The translations under genes and the position numbers were made by a program. Under the pieces are notes generated by a model. The model saw only the letters and a program-made list of their open reading frames with translations, was not told the origin of the DNA and did no database searches. 64,000 bases of DNA from Streptomyces sp. NRRL F-2580 (GTDB lineage: Bacteria; Actinomycetota; Actinomycetes; Streptomycetales; Streptomycetaceae), in the NCBI RefSeq assembly GCF_000720115.1, contig NZ_JOIR01000032.1, forward strand, positions 1 through 64,000, given 5' to 3'. Below, piece by piece: positions 24,891 through 32,889 of this stretch. How positions within the stretch are numbered: the first letter of the stretch is position 1; every line of letters begins with the position of its first letter.

Positions 24891-24906
24891 AGTGGTGTAG
24901 ACCTTA
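24891..24906. promoter_or_regulatory. Second dre-like site, near the solute-binding protein gene
   Basis: AGTGGTGTAGACCTTA keeps AGTGGT and TAGACC of the dre consensus (about 12 of 16). It lies 39 bp upstream of the lipoprotein start, on the opposite side of the divergent promoter from the first site. Confidence 0.65.
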
Positions 24907-24944
24907 CGTGGATCGTACGTACAACAAGGGGTGGATCGAGAACT

Positions 24945-26246
24945 GTGAAGGGCCGTTACCTGAGCCTGGCCGCGTCCGGCGCCGCGCTGTGCCTGACTGC
25001 CGTGACGCTGACGGGCTGCGGAGCCCTCGGCGGGGTCACCGGAGACAACGACGTGACCCTGCGGGTCGTGGCGGCCGACTACGGGGACAATCCGCAGAAC
25101 TCCTCGGCTGGGTACTGGAAGGGCCTCGCCAAGGGCTTCGAGAAGGCCAACCCGGGCGTCAAGGTCGAGGTCTCCGTCTACTCGTGGTCCGAGGTCGACG
25201 CCAAGGTCGCCGACATGGTCAAGGCCGGCAAGGCCCCCGACATCGCCCAGATCGGCGCCTACGCCGACTACGCGGCCGCCGGCAAGCTGTACTCGGCGGC
25301 GGAGCTGCTCTCGGTGAAGACCGAGGCCGACTTCCTCGCCCCCCTCGCGGACGCGGGCAAGGTCAAGCAGGTCCAGTACGGCCTGCCCTTCGTCTCCAGC
25401 ACCCGGCTGCTCTTCTACAACGAGAAGCTGCTCGCCGACGCGGGCGTGATCGGCAAGGACGCCAAGGCCGGCTGGCAGCCGAAGAGCTGGGCGGACCTGG
25501 AGGCGGCGGCCAAGAAGCTCAAGGGCGCGGGCGTGCCCACCCCCTTCGCGCTGCCGCTGGGCCGCGAGGAGGCGCAGGCCGAGACGATGATGTGGATGCT
25601 AGCGGGCGGCGGCGGCTACACCGACAACGAGGAGTCCTACTCGATCGACTCCCCCGACAACGTCAAGGCGCTGGAGTTCCTGCGGGACAAGATGGTCGGG
25701 CAGGGGCTGACCGGCCCCGTCGAGCCGGGGAAGCTGGACCGGCAGGCCGCCTTCGACGGCTTCACCAAGGGCGAGGTCGGCATGCTCAACGGACACCCGT
25801 CGCTGATGAAGCAGGCCGAGGCCAAGGGCGTGAAGTTCGGCATGGTCCCGCTGCCCACGGCCACCGGGTCCGCAGAGCCGGCCATGGGCGTCGCCGACTG
25901 GGTCATGGCCTTCAAGAACGGCCACCGCACGCAGTCCGGGAAGTTCCTCGACTACCTGTACGAGCCGAAGAACGTGACGGCCTTCACGGACATGTACGAC
26001 CTGCTCCCGGCCACCACCAGCGGCTACCTGGCCAAGCAGGGCGCCACCGGCGGCTCGGCGCCGCAGCTGAAGCCCTTCCTGACGGCGCTGCCCGGCTCAC
26101 GGCTGTACCCGGTCGGCAAGAAGTCCTGGGCCGGCGTCAGCGAGGACATCAAGCAGAACATCGGCAAGACCGTCCAGCCCGGCGGGCAGCCGGCGAAGGT
26201 GCTGGAGGAGATCGCCACGGCGGCGCGGGCCTCGGACCCGCGCTGA
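24945..26246 (+). CDS. ABC sugar-binding lipoprotein (extracellular solute-binding family 1)
   Basis: The 433-aa protein has a signal peptide with lipobox LTGC (about 23-26), then a type-1 solute-binding fold: LAKGFEKANPGVKVEV, APDIAQIGAYADYAA, YGLPFVSSTRLLFYNEKLL, and W-rich MMWMLAGGGGY. It should capture a sugar or amino sugar for an ABC importer whose permeases are not adjacent. GTG 24945 immediately precedes the signal sequence. The dre-like site upstream points to DasR control and an aminosugar ligand (inference). Confidence 0.88.
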   Translation: MKGRYLSLAASGAALCLTAVTLTGCGALGGVTGDNDVTLRVVAADYGDNPQNSSAGYWKGLAKGFEKANPGVKVEVSVYSWSEVDAKVADMVKAGKAPDIAQIGAYADYAAAGKLYSAAELLSVKTEADFLAPLADAGKVKQVQYGLPFVSSTRLLFYNEKLLADAGVIGKDAKAGWQPKSWADLEAAAKKLKGAGVPTPFALPLGREEAQAETMMWMLAGGGGYTDNEESYSIDSPDNVKALEFLRDKMVGQGLTGPVEPGKLDRQAAFDGFTKGEVGMLNGHPSLMKQAEAKGVKFGMVPLPTATGSAEPAMGVADWVMAFKNGHRTQSGKFLDYLYEPKNVTAFTDMYDLLPATTSGYLAKQGATGGSAPQLKPFLTALPGSRLYPVGKKSWAGVSEDIKQNIGKTVQPGGQPAKVLEEIATAARASDPR

Positions 26247-26293
26247 ACGGTGGCGGCGGGCGGGGTGTCAGACGGCGGCGTTAATCTGGCGGT

Positions 26294-26530
26294 ATGACGG
26301 ACGAGGGGCAGCTGACGGCCACGGAGGCCGCGGTGCTCGCGTACGAGGGACGCACCTGGCCCGGGCCCGGAGCCAAGGAACGGGCCATCCGGGAAGGGCT
26401 GGGGATGACGCCCGTCCGCTACTACCAGCTGCTCAACGCGCTGATGGACGACCCGCGGGCCCTGGCCCACGCACCGGGCACGGTCAACCGGCTCCGGCGG
26501 ATCCGCGAGGCCCAGCGGGCCCGGCGGTAG
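26294..26530 (+). CDS. DUF3263 domain protein
   Basis: The 78-aa basic protein matches DUF3263. The centre reads KERAIREGLGMTPVRYYQLLNALMDDP, a helix-turn-helix-like segment, and the tail is RRIREAQRARR. This family is conserved in actinobacteria and commonly lies near otsA. Its function is unknown, possibly DNA binding. It follows the lipoprotein gene by 47 nt. Confidence 0.85.
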   Translation: MTDEGQLTATEAAVLAYEGRTWPGPGAKERAIREGLGMTPVRYYQLLNALMDDPRALAHAPGTVNRLRRIREAQRARR

Positions 26531-26542
26531 CTCCGGCGAAAG

Positions 26543-26632
26543 GCCGGGCGACGGGCTCGGTGAGGCGCCCTGGGGCGGGCCGGGCGACGGGCTCGGCGAC
26601 GCGCCCTGCGGCGGGCCGGGCGACGGGCCCCG
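26543..26632. repeat. GGGCCGGGCGACGGGC tandem repeats between DUF3263 gene and otsB
   Basis: The unit GGGCCGGGCGACGGGCTCGG recurs three times with a period of about 36-40 bp, separated by GCGCCCTGCGGC-like spacers. It is noncoding and can form nested GC hairpins. Confidence 0.7.
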
Positions 26633-26677
26633 CCCGTGCCGTAGCCGTCGCCGCGCTGGGCCGTTAGGGTCGTGCGT

Positions 26678-27526
26678 ATGGGGAGCCACCCGCACGACCT
26701 GCCGATGCCCGTCACCGCAGCCGGACGCGAGGGACTCGAAGCCCTGCTCCGCGCACCCCGCCGGTCCGTGGTCGCCCTGGACTTCGACGGCACCCTCGCC
26801 GACATCGTCCCGGACCCGGACCAGGCCAGAGCCCACCCCGGAGCCGTCCCGGCCCTCTCCGCGCTCGCCCCCGAGGTCGCCTCGGTGGCCGTGATCACCG
26901 GCCGGCCGGCGGGCGTCGCCGTCCGCTACGGAGGCTTCGCGGGGGTCCCCGGACTGGAACACCTCGTCGTCCTCGGCCACTACGGCGCGGAGCGCTGGGA
27001 CGCCGTCACCGGCATCGTCCACGCCCCGGCCGAGCACCCCGGGGTGGCGGCGGTACGGGCGGAGCTGCCGGGGTTCCTGGACTCGATCGGGGCCTGGCAG
27101 GGCACCTGGATCGAGGAGAAGGGCCGGGCGCTGGCCGTGCACACCCGGAGGGCCGCGGACCCCGCGGCGGCCTTCGCGGCCCTGCGCGAACCCCTGGCCG
27201 AGCTGGCCGCGCGGCACGGGCTGATGGTGGAGCCGGGCCGCGCGGTCCTGGAGCTCCGCCCCCCGGGCATGGACAAGGGCGTCGCCCTCACGGAGTTCCT
27301 CGCGGAGCGGGACGCGGAGGCGGTGCTGTACGCGGGCGACGACCTGGGTGACCTGGCGGCGTACTCGGCCGTCGAGAAACGCCGCGCCGAGGGGCTCCCG
27401 GGCCTGCTCGTCTGCAGCGGCTCGGCCGAGGTCCCCGAGCTCGCCGCCCGAGCCGACGTGGTCCTGGCCGGACCGGGCGACGTCGTCGCCTTCCTGGCCG
27501 CCCTGGCCAAGGCCGTCGGAGCCTGA
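26678..27526 (+). CDS. otsB: Trehalose-6-phosphate phosphatase
   Basis: The 282-aa HAD-superfamily enzyme has motif I DFDGTLADIVPD (about 34-45), motif II VITGRPAGV and motif III/IV YAGDDLGDLAA. It removes phosphate from trehalose-6-P in the cytoplasm. ATG 26678 lies 7 nt after a TAGGGT -10 hexamer, consistent with a leaderless transcript; GTG 26672 is an alternative. It converges on otsA across a strong hairpin. Confidence 0.93.
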   Translation: MGSHPHDLPMPVTAAGREGLEALLRAPRRSVVALDFDGTLADIVPDPDQARAHPGAVPALSALAPEVASVAVITGRPAGVAVRYGGFAGVPGLEHLVVLGHYGAERWDAVTGIVHAPAEHPGVAAVRAELPGFLDSIGAWQGTWIEEKGRALAVHTRRAADPAAAFAALREPLAELAARHGLMVEPGRAVLELRPPGMDKGVALTEFLAERDAEAVLYAGDDLGDLAAYSAVEKRRAEGLPGLLVCSGSAEVPELAARADVVLAGPGDVVAFLAALAKAVGA

Positions 27527-27557
27527 CCACGCCGTGCCGCTGCGGGGGCCGGCCCCC

Positions 27558-27608
27558 GCCTCGATCGCCGGCGGGGCCGGAAATTCCAGCCCCGCCGGCG
27601 ATCGAGGC
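27558..27608. terminator. Bidirectional REP-type hairpin between otsB and otsA
   Basis: GCCTCGATCGCCGGCGGGGC pairs perfectly with its complement at 27589-27608, a 20-bp stem around an 11-nt loop. It consists of two inverted copies of the Streptomyces GCCTCAAACGCCGGCGGGGC element with GATC replacing AAAC. It lies between convergent genes and probably terminates both. Confidence 0.85.
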
Positions 27609-27682
27609 GCGGGGTCTGGGGCGGAGCCCCAGCAGACGGGCCGCGGGCGCAGTACGGCGACGGCGGTGCAGCCCCGCAGGGG

Positions 27683-29146
27683 TCACGGCAGCAGGTCGGC
27701 CAGTTGGGCGGCGAACCAGGCGGCCGGGGGGAGGGCGGTGGCGGCGGCGGCCAGGCGCTTCGTGCGCTCCGCACGCTCGGCGTCCGGCATGGACAGCGCC
27801 GCGTGCAACGCCTCCGCCGTCGCCGACACGTCGTACGGGTTCACCGTCAGCGCGTCCGCCCGGAGCTCCTCGTACGCCCCCGCCCCGGTGGACAGCACCA
27901 GTGCGCACCCCGCCTCCGACACCACCGGGATCTCCTTCGCCACCAGGTTCATCCCGTCCCGCACCGGGTTCACCAGCGCCACGTCCGCCATCCGGTACAC
28001 CGCCAGCGACCGCGCGAAGTCGTCCTGCACCGACACCAGCACCGGCTGCCAGTCCGCCGTGCCGAACTCCTCGTTGATCTCCGCCGCCAGCTCCCGCACC
28101 GACTCCGTGTACGCCCGGTACACCGCCAGGTCCTGCCGTGACGGGTACGCCGAGGCCAGGTGGACGACCCGGCCCCGCCACTCGGGGTGGACCGTCAGCA
28201 GCTCCCGGTACGCCAGCAGCCCCCGCAGGATGTTCTTCGACAGCTCGGTCCGGTCCACCCGGGCGATCGTCTTCAGGCCGCCGACCTCCGCCCGCAGCTG
28301 CGCCAGCTTCTCGTCGACCTCCGGCCGGTGCGCCAGCGCCCGCAGTTCGTCCGCGTCCACCCCGAGGGGGTACGCGGTCACCTCGGTGAACCGGCGCTTC
28401 GCGTAGCCGCGCCCGTCCGGGTCCGCCCGGCGGTGCCACACCCCGCGCTCCGGGTGCCCGGCCGGGAAGTGCGCCTGCGCGACGCCGTCCAGGTCGTCCC
28501 TGCTCGCGCCGCCGGCGAAGTTGCCCGCCCACCTCGCCGTGTGGAAGCCCAGCCGGTCCGCGCCGAGCATCCCCCACACCAGCTGGCTCTGGATGTCGTC
28601 CGGGATCATGCTCATGAACTCCCACGACGCCCACGGCGTGTGCGTGAAGTGCCCGATCCGCAGGTCCGGCCGCAGCGCCCGCAACTGACCGGGGACCAGC
28701 GCCAGGTGGTAGTCCTGCACCAGGACGCGGGCCCCTTCCGCCGCCTCCTGGGCGAGGGCGCGCGCGAAGGCCTCGTTGTACTCGACGTACGCCTGCCACC
28801 GCCGCCGGAACTCCGCGTCGAAGACCGGCTCGCGCGGGATGTCGTACAGGTGGTGGTGCGTGAACCACAGCACAGAGTTGGCGATGCCGTTGTAGGCCGC
28901 GTCGTACACCGTGGGATCGATGTCCAGCATCCGGACGCCCGGCTCGGACACCCCCCGGCGGACCGCCTCCCGGTCCGCCTCCGACAGCGCCGCGCAGATC
29001 CACAGCGCCCCCGGTTGCTCCGCGAGGGCCGCGGAGAGGCCGGAGACGAGTCCGCCCCCGCCGCGCCGGGCGCTGAGACCGCCTTCGGCGTCGATCGTGT
29101 ACGAGAGAGGGCCGCGGTTCGCGGCTACGAGTACCTGAGAAGCCAT
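27683..29146 (-). CDS. otsA: Trehalose-6-phosphate synthase
   Basis: The 487-aa GT20 glycosyltransferase joins UDP- or GDP-glucose to glucose-6-P. Visible motifs are ANRGPLSY at the N-terminus, HHLYDIPREPVFD, QDYHLALVPGQLR, HTPWASWEFM and DRLGFHTARWAGNF, then VRDGMNLVAKE and a late YDVSATAEALHAAL. The length is normal. With otsB opposite and gpgS upstream on the same strand, it forms a compatible-solute and storage-sugar group. Confidence 0.93.
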   Translation of the reverse strand: MASQVLVAANRGPLSYTIDAEGGLSARRGGGGLVSGLSAALAEQPGALWICAALSEADREAVRRGVSEPGVRMLDIDPTVYDAAYNGIANSVLWFTHHHLYDIPREPVFDAEFRRRWQAYVEYNEAFARALAQEAAEGARVLVQDYHLALVPGQLRALRPDLRIGHFTHTPWASWEFMSMIPDDIQSQLVWGMLGADRLGFHTARWAGNFAGGASRDDLDGVAQAHFPAGHPERGVWHRRADPDGRGYAKRRFTEVTAYPLGVDADELRALAHRPEVDEKLAQLRAEVGGLKTIARVDRTELSKNILRGLLAYRELLTVHPEWRGRVVHLASAYPSRQDLAVYRAYTESVRELAAEINEEFGTADWQPVLVSVQDDFARSLAVYRMADVALVNPVRDGMNLVAKEIPVVSEAGCALVLSTGAGAYEELRADALTVNPYDVSATAEALHAALSMPDAERAERTKRLAAAATALPPAAWFAAQLADLLP

Positions 29147-29195
29147 GCGGCGAACCTAGCCCGGCCCGGACTCGCTCAAACTTTCCAGGCCGACG

Positions 29196-30221
29196 TCACG
29201 CCACGCGGCGCAGCGCGTACTCCTCGATGCCCAGCATCGGCGGCCGCTCCTCGGTGTCCACCGCGTACGTTCGCGGTACGAACCCTTCCGGCCCCCGCTC
29301 GAACTGCGTCAGCTCCGGCCGGACCTGGGGGTGCCCCCAGCGGTAGCTGGGGGAGTGCCCGCGGGACAGCCGCAGCAGGGCCGTGCGGTAGATCGCGGCG
29401 GCCATCCGGCCCAGCGCCTGCCCGTCCTGGTGGCGGTGGACGCGTACGCCGACGTCCACCTGGGCGAGCGCGTCCAGGCCGACCGTGTGCAGCGCGTCGA
29501 CCAGCAGGCCCAGCTCGACGCCGTACCCGACGGGGAACGGCAGCCGCTCCAGCAGGGAGCGGCGTACGGCGTACTCGCCGCCCAGCGGCTGGACGAAGCC
29601 GGCCAGCCGCGGCCAGTGCAGGTTGAGGAGGGGGCGGGCCACCAGTTCCGTGACCCGGCCGCCCTGACCGGGGGCGTCACCGAGCGGGCGGTCGTACATG
29701 GCCTTGACGAACTGCACGTCCGGTTCGGTCAGCAGTGGTCCCACGATCCCCGAGACGAAGGTGGAGGAGAAGTCCCGCAGGTCGGCGTCGACGAAGCAGA
29801 CGATGTCCCCGCTGGTGGCCAGCAGGGAACGCCACAGCACCTCGCCCTTGCCGGGCAGCGCCGGGAGCCTCGGCAGGATCTCGTCGCGGTGCACCACCCG
29901 GGCGCCGGCCTTCGCCGCGACCTCCGCCGTACGGTCGGTCGAGCCCGAGTCGATGACGATCAGCTCGTCCACCAGGGGGAACGGCAGTCCCTCGATCAGA
30001 TCGCGCCGGATGACCTCGACGATCGCGCCGACCGTCGCCTCCTCGTCCAGCGCGGGCAGCACCACGCTGACCGTGGTCCCGGCCGCCCGTTTCCGGTCGA
30101 GCAGCTGGTCGAGCGGTCGGTCGGCGGCTGACCAGGAGCGGTCTGCCAGCCAGCGCTCCACCTCTTCCAGCACCCTCAGCACTCCCTGCGTGTCGGCGTT
30201 ATCGGCCGTTTTGAGATCCAT
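29196..30221 (-). CDS. gpgS: Glucosyl-3-phosphoglycerate synthase (GT81)
   Basis: The 341-aa GT-A glycosyltransferase begins glucosylglycerate synthesis. It has VSVVLPALDEEATVG, the ELIVIDSGSTDRT nucleotide-sugar motif, DIVCFVDADLRDF (DXD) and GYGVELGLLVDAL. An in-frame palindromic repeat (29325-29360) adds about 12 residues (SPSYRWGHPQ region) near the C-terminus that I do not recall from family members. The start is ATG 30221. It is 49 nt upstream of otsA. Confidence 0.9.
   Translation of the reverse strand: MDLKTADNADTQGVLRVLEEVERWLADRSWSAADRPLDQLLDRKRAAGTTVSVVLPALDEEATVGAIVEVIRRDLIEGLPFPLVDELIVIDSGSTDRTAEVAAKAGARVVHRDEILPRLPALPGKGEVLWRSLLATSGDIVCFVDADLRDFSSTFVSGIVGPLLTEPDVQFVKAMYDRPLGDAPGQGGRVTELVARPLLNLHWPRLAGFVQPLGGEYAVRRSLLERLPFPVGYGVELGLLVDALHTVGLDALAQVDVGVRVHRHQDGQALGRMAAAIYRTALLRLSRGHSPSYRWGHPQVRPELTQFERGPEGFVPRTYAVDTEERPPMLGIEEYALRRVA
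29325..29360. repeat. CCCCCAG-N6-CTGGGGG palindromic repeat inside gpgS
   Basis: CTGGGGGTGCCCCCAG is followed by CGGTAG and CTGGGGGAGTGCCC. The core, CCCCCAG-CGGTAG-CTGGGGG (29334-29353), is a perfect 7-6-7 hairpin. The same palindrome type (TCCCCCAGNNNCCG...GGGGGA) normally sits between genes, as at 17858-17880. Here it lies inside the reading frame without breaking it. Confidence 0.75.
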
Positions 30222-30358
30222 CTCGCGGTTCGGACGGCTGTCTCAACCGCCCGGCCCTTCGGTTACAGTCTTGAACAACGCGAAGGGCCACCGCATGCCG
30301 GGGGCCCCGCGTACAAACGCACCGGCGCGCCACAGAGCGCGTGTGCCGGTGCCATACC

Positions 30359-30484
30359 GCTCATCCAGAGGGGCAGAGGGACACGGCCCGTTGAAGCCCC
30401 GGCAACCCTCCAGTCGGTTCTCGCGATCGCGCACAGCAGCGACGTCAGCGAGGTCCCCGGCTAGGGAAGGTGCCAATTCCGTCT
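30359..30484 (+). ncRNA. SAM-I (S-box) riboswitch upstream of thrC
   Basis: The S-box core is recognisable in order: CTCATCCAGAGGGGCAGAGG, GGCCCGTTGAAGCCCCGGCA followed by ACC, a variable stem, then GGAAGGTGCCAATTCC. These correspond to the conserved P2/J, GCCC-GA-AACCxGCAACC and GGAAGGTGCxAATTCC elements of SAM-I. The latter element distinguishes it from SAM-IV. A CATGGCG-aagtg-CGCCATG hairpin (30485-30503) follows before the ribosome-binding site and may be the expression platform. SAM should lower threonine synthase expression or translation (inference). Confidence 0.88.
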
Positions 30485-30533
30485 CATGGCGAAGTGCGCC
30501 ATGGGGAAGATGAGGAGAAAGGGCCTCGCCATC

Positions 30534-31808
30534 ATGGCTGCACAGACTGTCGCCACCTCTGTCGACCTCGGACCTGCCAATGGTCTTTCCTGTCGCGAGT
30601 GCGGCACCCGCTTCGAGCTCGGCCCCATCTTCGCGTGCGCCGAGTGCTTCGGCCCTCTGGAAGTCGCCTACGACCTCCCGACAGATGACCCCGAGGCCCT
30701 GCGCGCCGCGATCGAGGCCGGCCCCAACAACATCTGGCGTTACGCGCCGCTGCTGCCCGTCCCCGCGGACGTGGCCTCCAAGCCGAGCCTGAACCCCGGC
30801 TTCACCAAGCTCGTGGACGCCGCCAACCTGGCCAAGGAGCTCGGGGTCACCGGCAAGCTCTACGTCAAGGACGACTCCGGCAACCCGACGCACTCCTTCA
30901 AGGACCGCGTCGTGGCCATCGCCGTCGAGGCCGCCCGCGCCTTCGGCTTCACCACCCTCTCCTGCTCCTCCACCGGCAACCTGGCCGGCGCCGTCGGCGC
31001 CGCGGCCGCCCGGGCCGGCTTCCGCTCCTGCGTGTTCATCCCGCACGACCTGGAGCAGGGCAAGGTCGTCATGGCCGGTGTGTACGGCGGCGACCTGGTC
31101 GGCATCGAGGGCAACTACGACGACGTCAACCGCTTCTGCTCCGAGCTCATCGGCGACCCGCTGGGCGAGGGCTGGGGCTTCGTCAACGTCAACCTGCGCC
31201 CGTACTACGGAGAGGGCTCCAAGACCCTCGCCTACGAGATCTGCGAGCAGCTCGGCTGGCAGTTGCCCGACCAGCTCGTGATCCCGATCGCGTCCGGCTC
31301 GCAGCTGACGAAGATCGACAAGGGTCTGCAGGAGCTGATCAAGCTCGGCCTCGTCGAGGACAAGCCGTACAAGATCTTCGGCGCCCAGGCCGAGGGCTGC
31401 TCCCCGGTGTCGACCGCCTTCAAGGCCGGTCACGACGTGGTCCGCCCGCAGAAGCCGAACACCATCGCCAAGTCCCTCGCGATCGGCAACCCGGCGGACG
31501 GCCCGTACGTCCTGGACATCGCGCGGCGCACCGGCGGTTACGTCGAGGACGTGAACGACGAGCAGGTCGTCGAGGCCATCAAGATCCTCGCGCAGACGGA
31601 GGGCATCTTCGCCGAGACCGCGGGCGGCGTGACCGTCGGCGTGACGAAGAAGCTCATCGAGAACGGGCAGCTCGACCCGACGCTGACCACCGTCGTCCTC
31701 AACACCGGCGACGGTCTCAAGACCCTGGAGGCGGTGGCCGCGGAGAGCGGGCAGACCGCCACCATCCGCCCGAGCCTGGACGCGTTCCGCGCCGCCGGCC
31801 TGGCCTGA
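30534..31808 (+). CDS. thrC: Threonine synthase
   Basis: The 424-aa PLP enzyme converts O-phosphohomoserine to threonine. An N-terminal zinc-ribbon-like CRECG...CAEC segment is at about 20-39. The PLP-lysine motif is NPTHSFKDR, followed by SSTGNLAGAVGAAAARAG and the phosphate-cradle IASGSQLTKI. ATG 30534 is chosen because conserved MAAQTVATSVDLGPANG begins there, with AAAGGG 10 nt upstream. It is controlled by the upstream SAM riboswitch and followed by the CysO-like gene. Confidence 0.93.
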   Translation: MAAQTVATSVDLGPANGLSCRECGTRFELGPIFACAECFGPLEVAYDLPTDDPEALRAAIEAGPNNIWRYAPLLPVPADVASKPSLNPGFTKLVDAANLAKELGVTGKLYVKDDSGNPTHSFKDRVVAIAVEAARAFGFTTLSCSSTGNLAGAVGAAAARAGFRSCVFIPHDLEQGKVVMAGVYGGDLVGIEGNYDDVNRFCSELIGDPLGEGWGFVNVNLRPYYGEGSKTLAYEICEQLGWQLPDQLVIPIASGSQLTKIDKGLQELIKLGLVEDKPYKIFGAQAEGCSPVSTAFKAGHDVVRPQKPNTIAKSLAIGNPADGPYVLDIARRTGGYVEDVNDEQVVEAIKILAQTEGIFAETAGGVTVGVTKKLIENGQLDPTLTTVVLNTGDGLKTLEAVAAESGQTATIRPSLDAFRAAGLA

Positions 31809-31845
31809 CCACACCCTCCTGCTCTACCGGAAAGGCAGTAGCGCC

Positions 31846-32124
31846 ATGAGCGTCAACGTCCGCATCCCCACCATCCTGCGCACCTACACCGGCGGTCAGG
31901 CCGAGGTGCCCGCCGAGGGCGCGACCCTCGCCGAGGTCATCCAGTCCCTGGAGGCGAGCCACCCGGGCATCGCCGCGCGCGTCCTGGACGACCAGGGCAA
32001 GCTGCGCCGTTTCGTGAACGTCTACGTCAACGACGACGACGTGCGCTTCGAGGGCGGGCTGGAGGCGAAGACGCCGGACGGCGCCGGCGTCTCGATCATC
32101 CCGGCCGTCGCGGGCGGCTGCTGA
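31846..32124 (+). CDS. cysO: CysO/MoaD-like sulfur carrier protein with C-terminal GGC
   Basis: The 92-aa ubiquitin-fold protein matches CysO: VRIPTILRTYTGGQAEVPA, LEASHPGIAARVLDDQGKLR and RFVNVYVNDDDVRFEGG. It ends AVAGGC, one Cys beyond the diglycine. Sulfur carriers need a free GG terminus for thiocarboxylation, so a JAMM peptidase (Mec-type) would have to remove Cys, or Cys marks a CysO-cysteine intermediate form. AAAGG precedes ATG. It lies 37 nt after thrC. No cysM or mec gene is adjacent. Confidence 0.88.
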   Translation: MSVNVRIPTILRTYTGGQAEVPAEGATLAEVIQSLEASHPGIAARVLDDQGKLRRFVNVYVNDDDVRFEGGLEAKTPDGAGVSIIPAVAGGC

Positions 32125-32182
32125 TTCCCCGGATCTCTCCCGGTTCCTCCGGGTCACCGCCCAGGTGACACGCGCAAACCGA

Positions 32183-32216
32183 AATTGCCCCCTCCGCAAA
32201 AGCGGAGGGGGCAATT
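32183..32216 (+). terminator. Terminator after cysO
   Basis: AATTGCCCCCTCCGC and GCGGAGGGGGCAATT form a perfect 15-bp stem with an AAAA loop and a TCTG tail. It is a clear rho-independent-like hairpin ending the thrC-cysO transcript. Confidence 0.92.
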
Positions 32217-32549
32217 CTGCTTGATTGGGCGCGGTAGGGTTGGGGAAGTCCCCTCCGCTGTTCTTGCCCCCTGCATATGAACGGGCCGCGCAAGGGTCGA
32301 CATCGGGCCAACATGCGAGTGCGGTATGGGGCTTTGGCGAGATATGTCAGGCCCGAGTTGCCCGGGAGTATGGCAAATTTTCACTCTATTTCAATGTTTC
32401 TCGGTGTCCAGAATTCTCATCGGATTGACCTGTTGCAGACAGCATCCGCGCAGATACATTCAGCCTCGGTCGACGCGTTCCGACGCAAGTTCTGACCCGG
32501 GATCGTGAAGTGCGTTCCTGCGCAAGGGCCAGTAATAGGGGAGTTAGGC
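32217..32549 (+). promoter_or_regulatory. Long AT-richer leader region of the cold-shock gene
   Basis: This 333-bp stretch has no credible gene and is notably lower in GC than its surroundings (for example GGCAAATTTTCACTCTATTT and CAGAATTCTCATCGG). It leads to GGGGAG before the csp ATG. Long structured 5' leaders are typical of cspA-type mRNAs. I cannot place the transcription start. Confidence 0.5.
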
Positions 32550-32756
32550 ATGGCTCAGGGCACCGTCAAGTGGTTCAACGCGGAGAAGGGCTACGGCTTC
32601 ATCGCGGTCGACGGTGGTGCGGATGTGTTCGTCCACTACAGCGCCATCCAGATGGACGGGTACCGCACCCTTGAAGAGGGTCAGCGGGTCGAGTTCGAGA
32701 TCTCGCAGGGCCAGAAGGGTCCGCAGGCGGACATGGTCAAACTCGCACTCGGCTAG
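32550..32756 (+). CDS. CspA-family cold-shock protein
   Basis: The 68-aa OB-fold protein has RNP1 KGYGFIAV and RNP2 DVFVHYSAI and starts [14 protein letters not shown]. It binds single-stranded RNA/DNA and acts as an RNA chaperone. GGGGAG sits 7-8 nt before ATG 32550. It is monocistronic between two strong terminators, and Streptomyces carry several paralogues. Confidence 0.95.
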   Translation: MAQGTVKWFNAEKGYGFIAVDGGADVFVHYSAIQMDGYRTLEEGQRVEFEISQGQKGPQADMVKLALG

Positions 32757-32810
32757 TCCTGGCGCGATCGACCACCGACGCACAGTCTTCAGCGAAGACC
32801 TGGAACACCA

Positions 32811-32850
32811 CGAGGGGCCCACATCCTGGACACGGGATGGGGGCCCCTCG
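32811..32850 (+). terminator. Terminator after the cold-shock gene
   Basis: CGAGGGGCCC and GGGCCCCTCG form a perfect 10-bp outer stem. An inner CATCC/GGATG stem extends the hairpin. It starts 54 nt after the csp stop and ends 40 nt before the first groEL CIRCE element. Confidence 0.85.
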
Positions 32851-32889
32851 TCCGTGTGCCCGGTAGTAGCGGGGCGATGCGCGAAGCCG

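Noticed and set aside
30359..30484. Leader considered as a SAM-IV riboswitch
   Set aside because: The 3' GGAAGGTGCCAATTCC block is the SAM-I form; SAM-IV has a different downstream arrangement.
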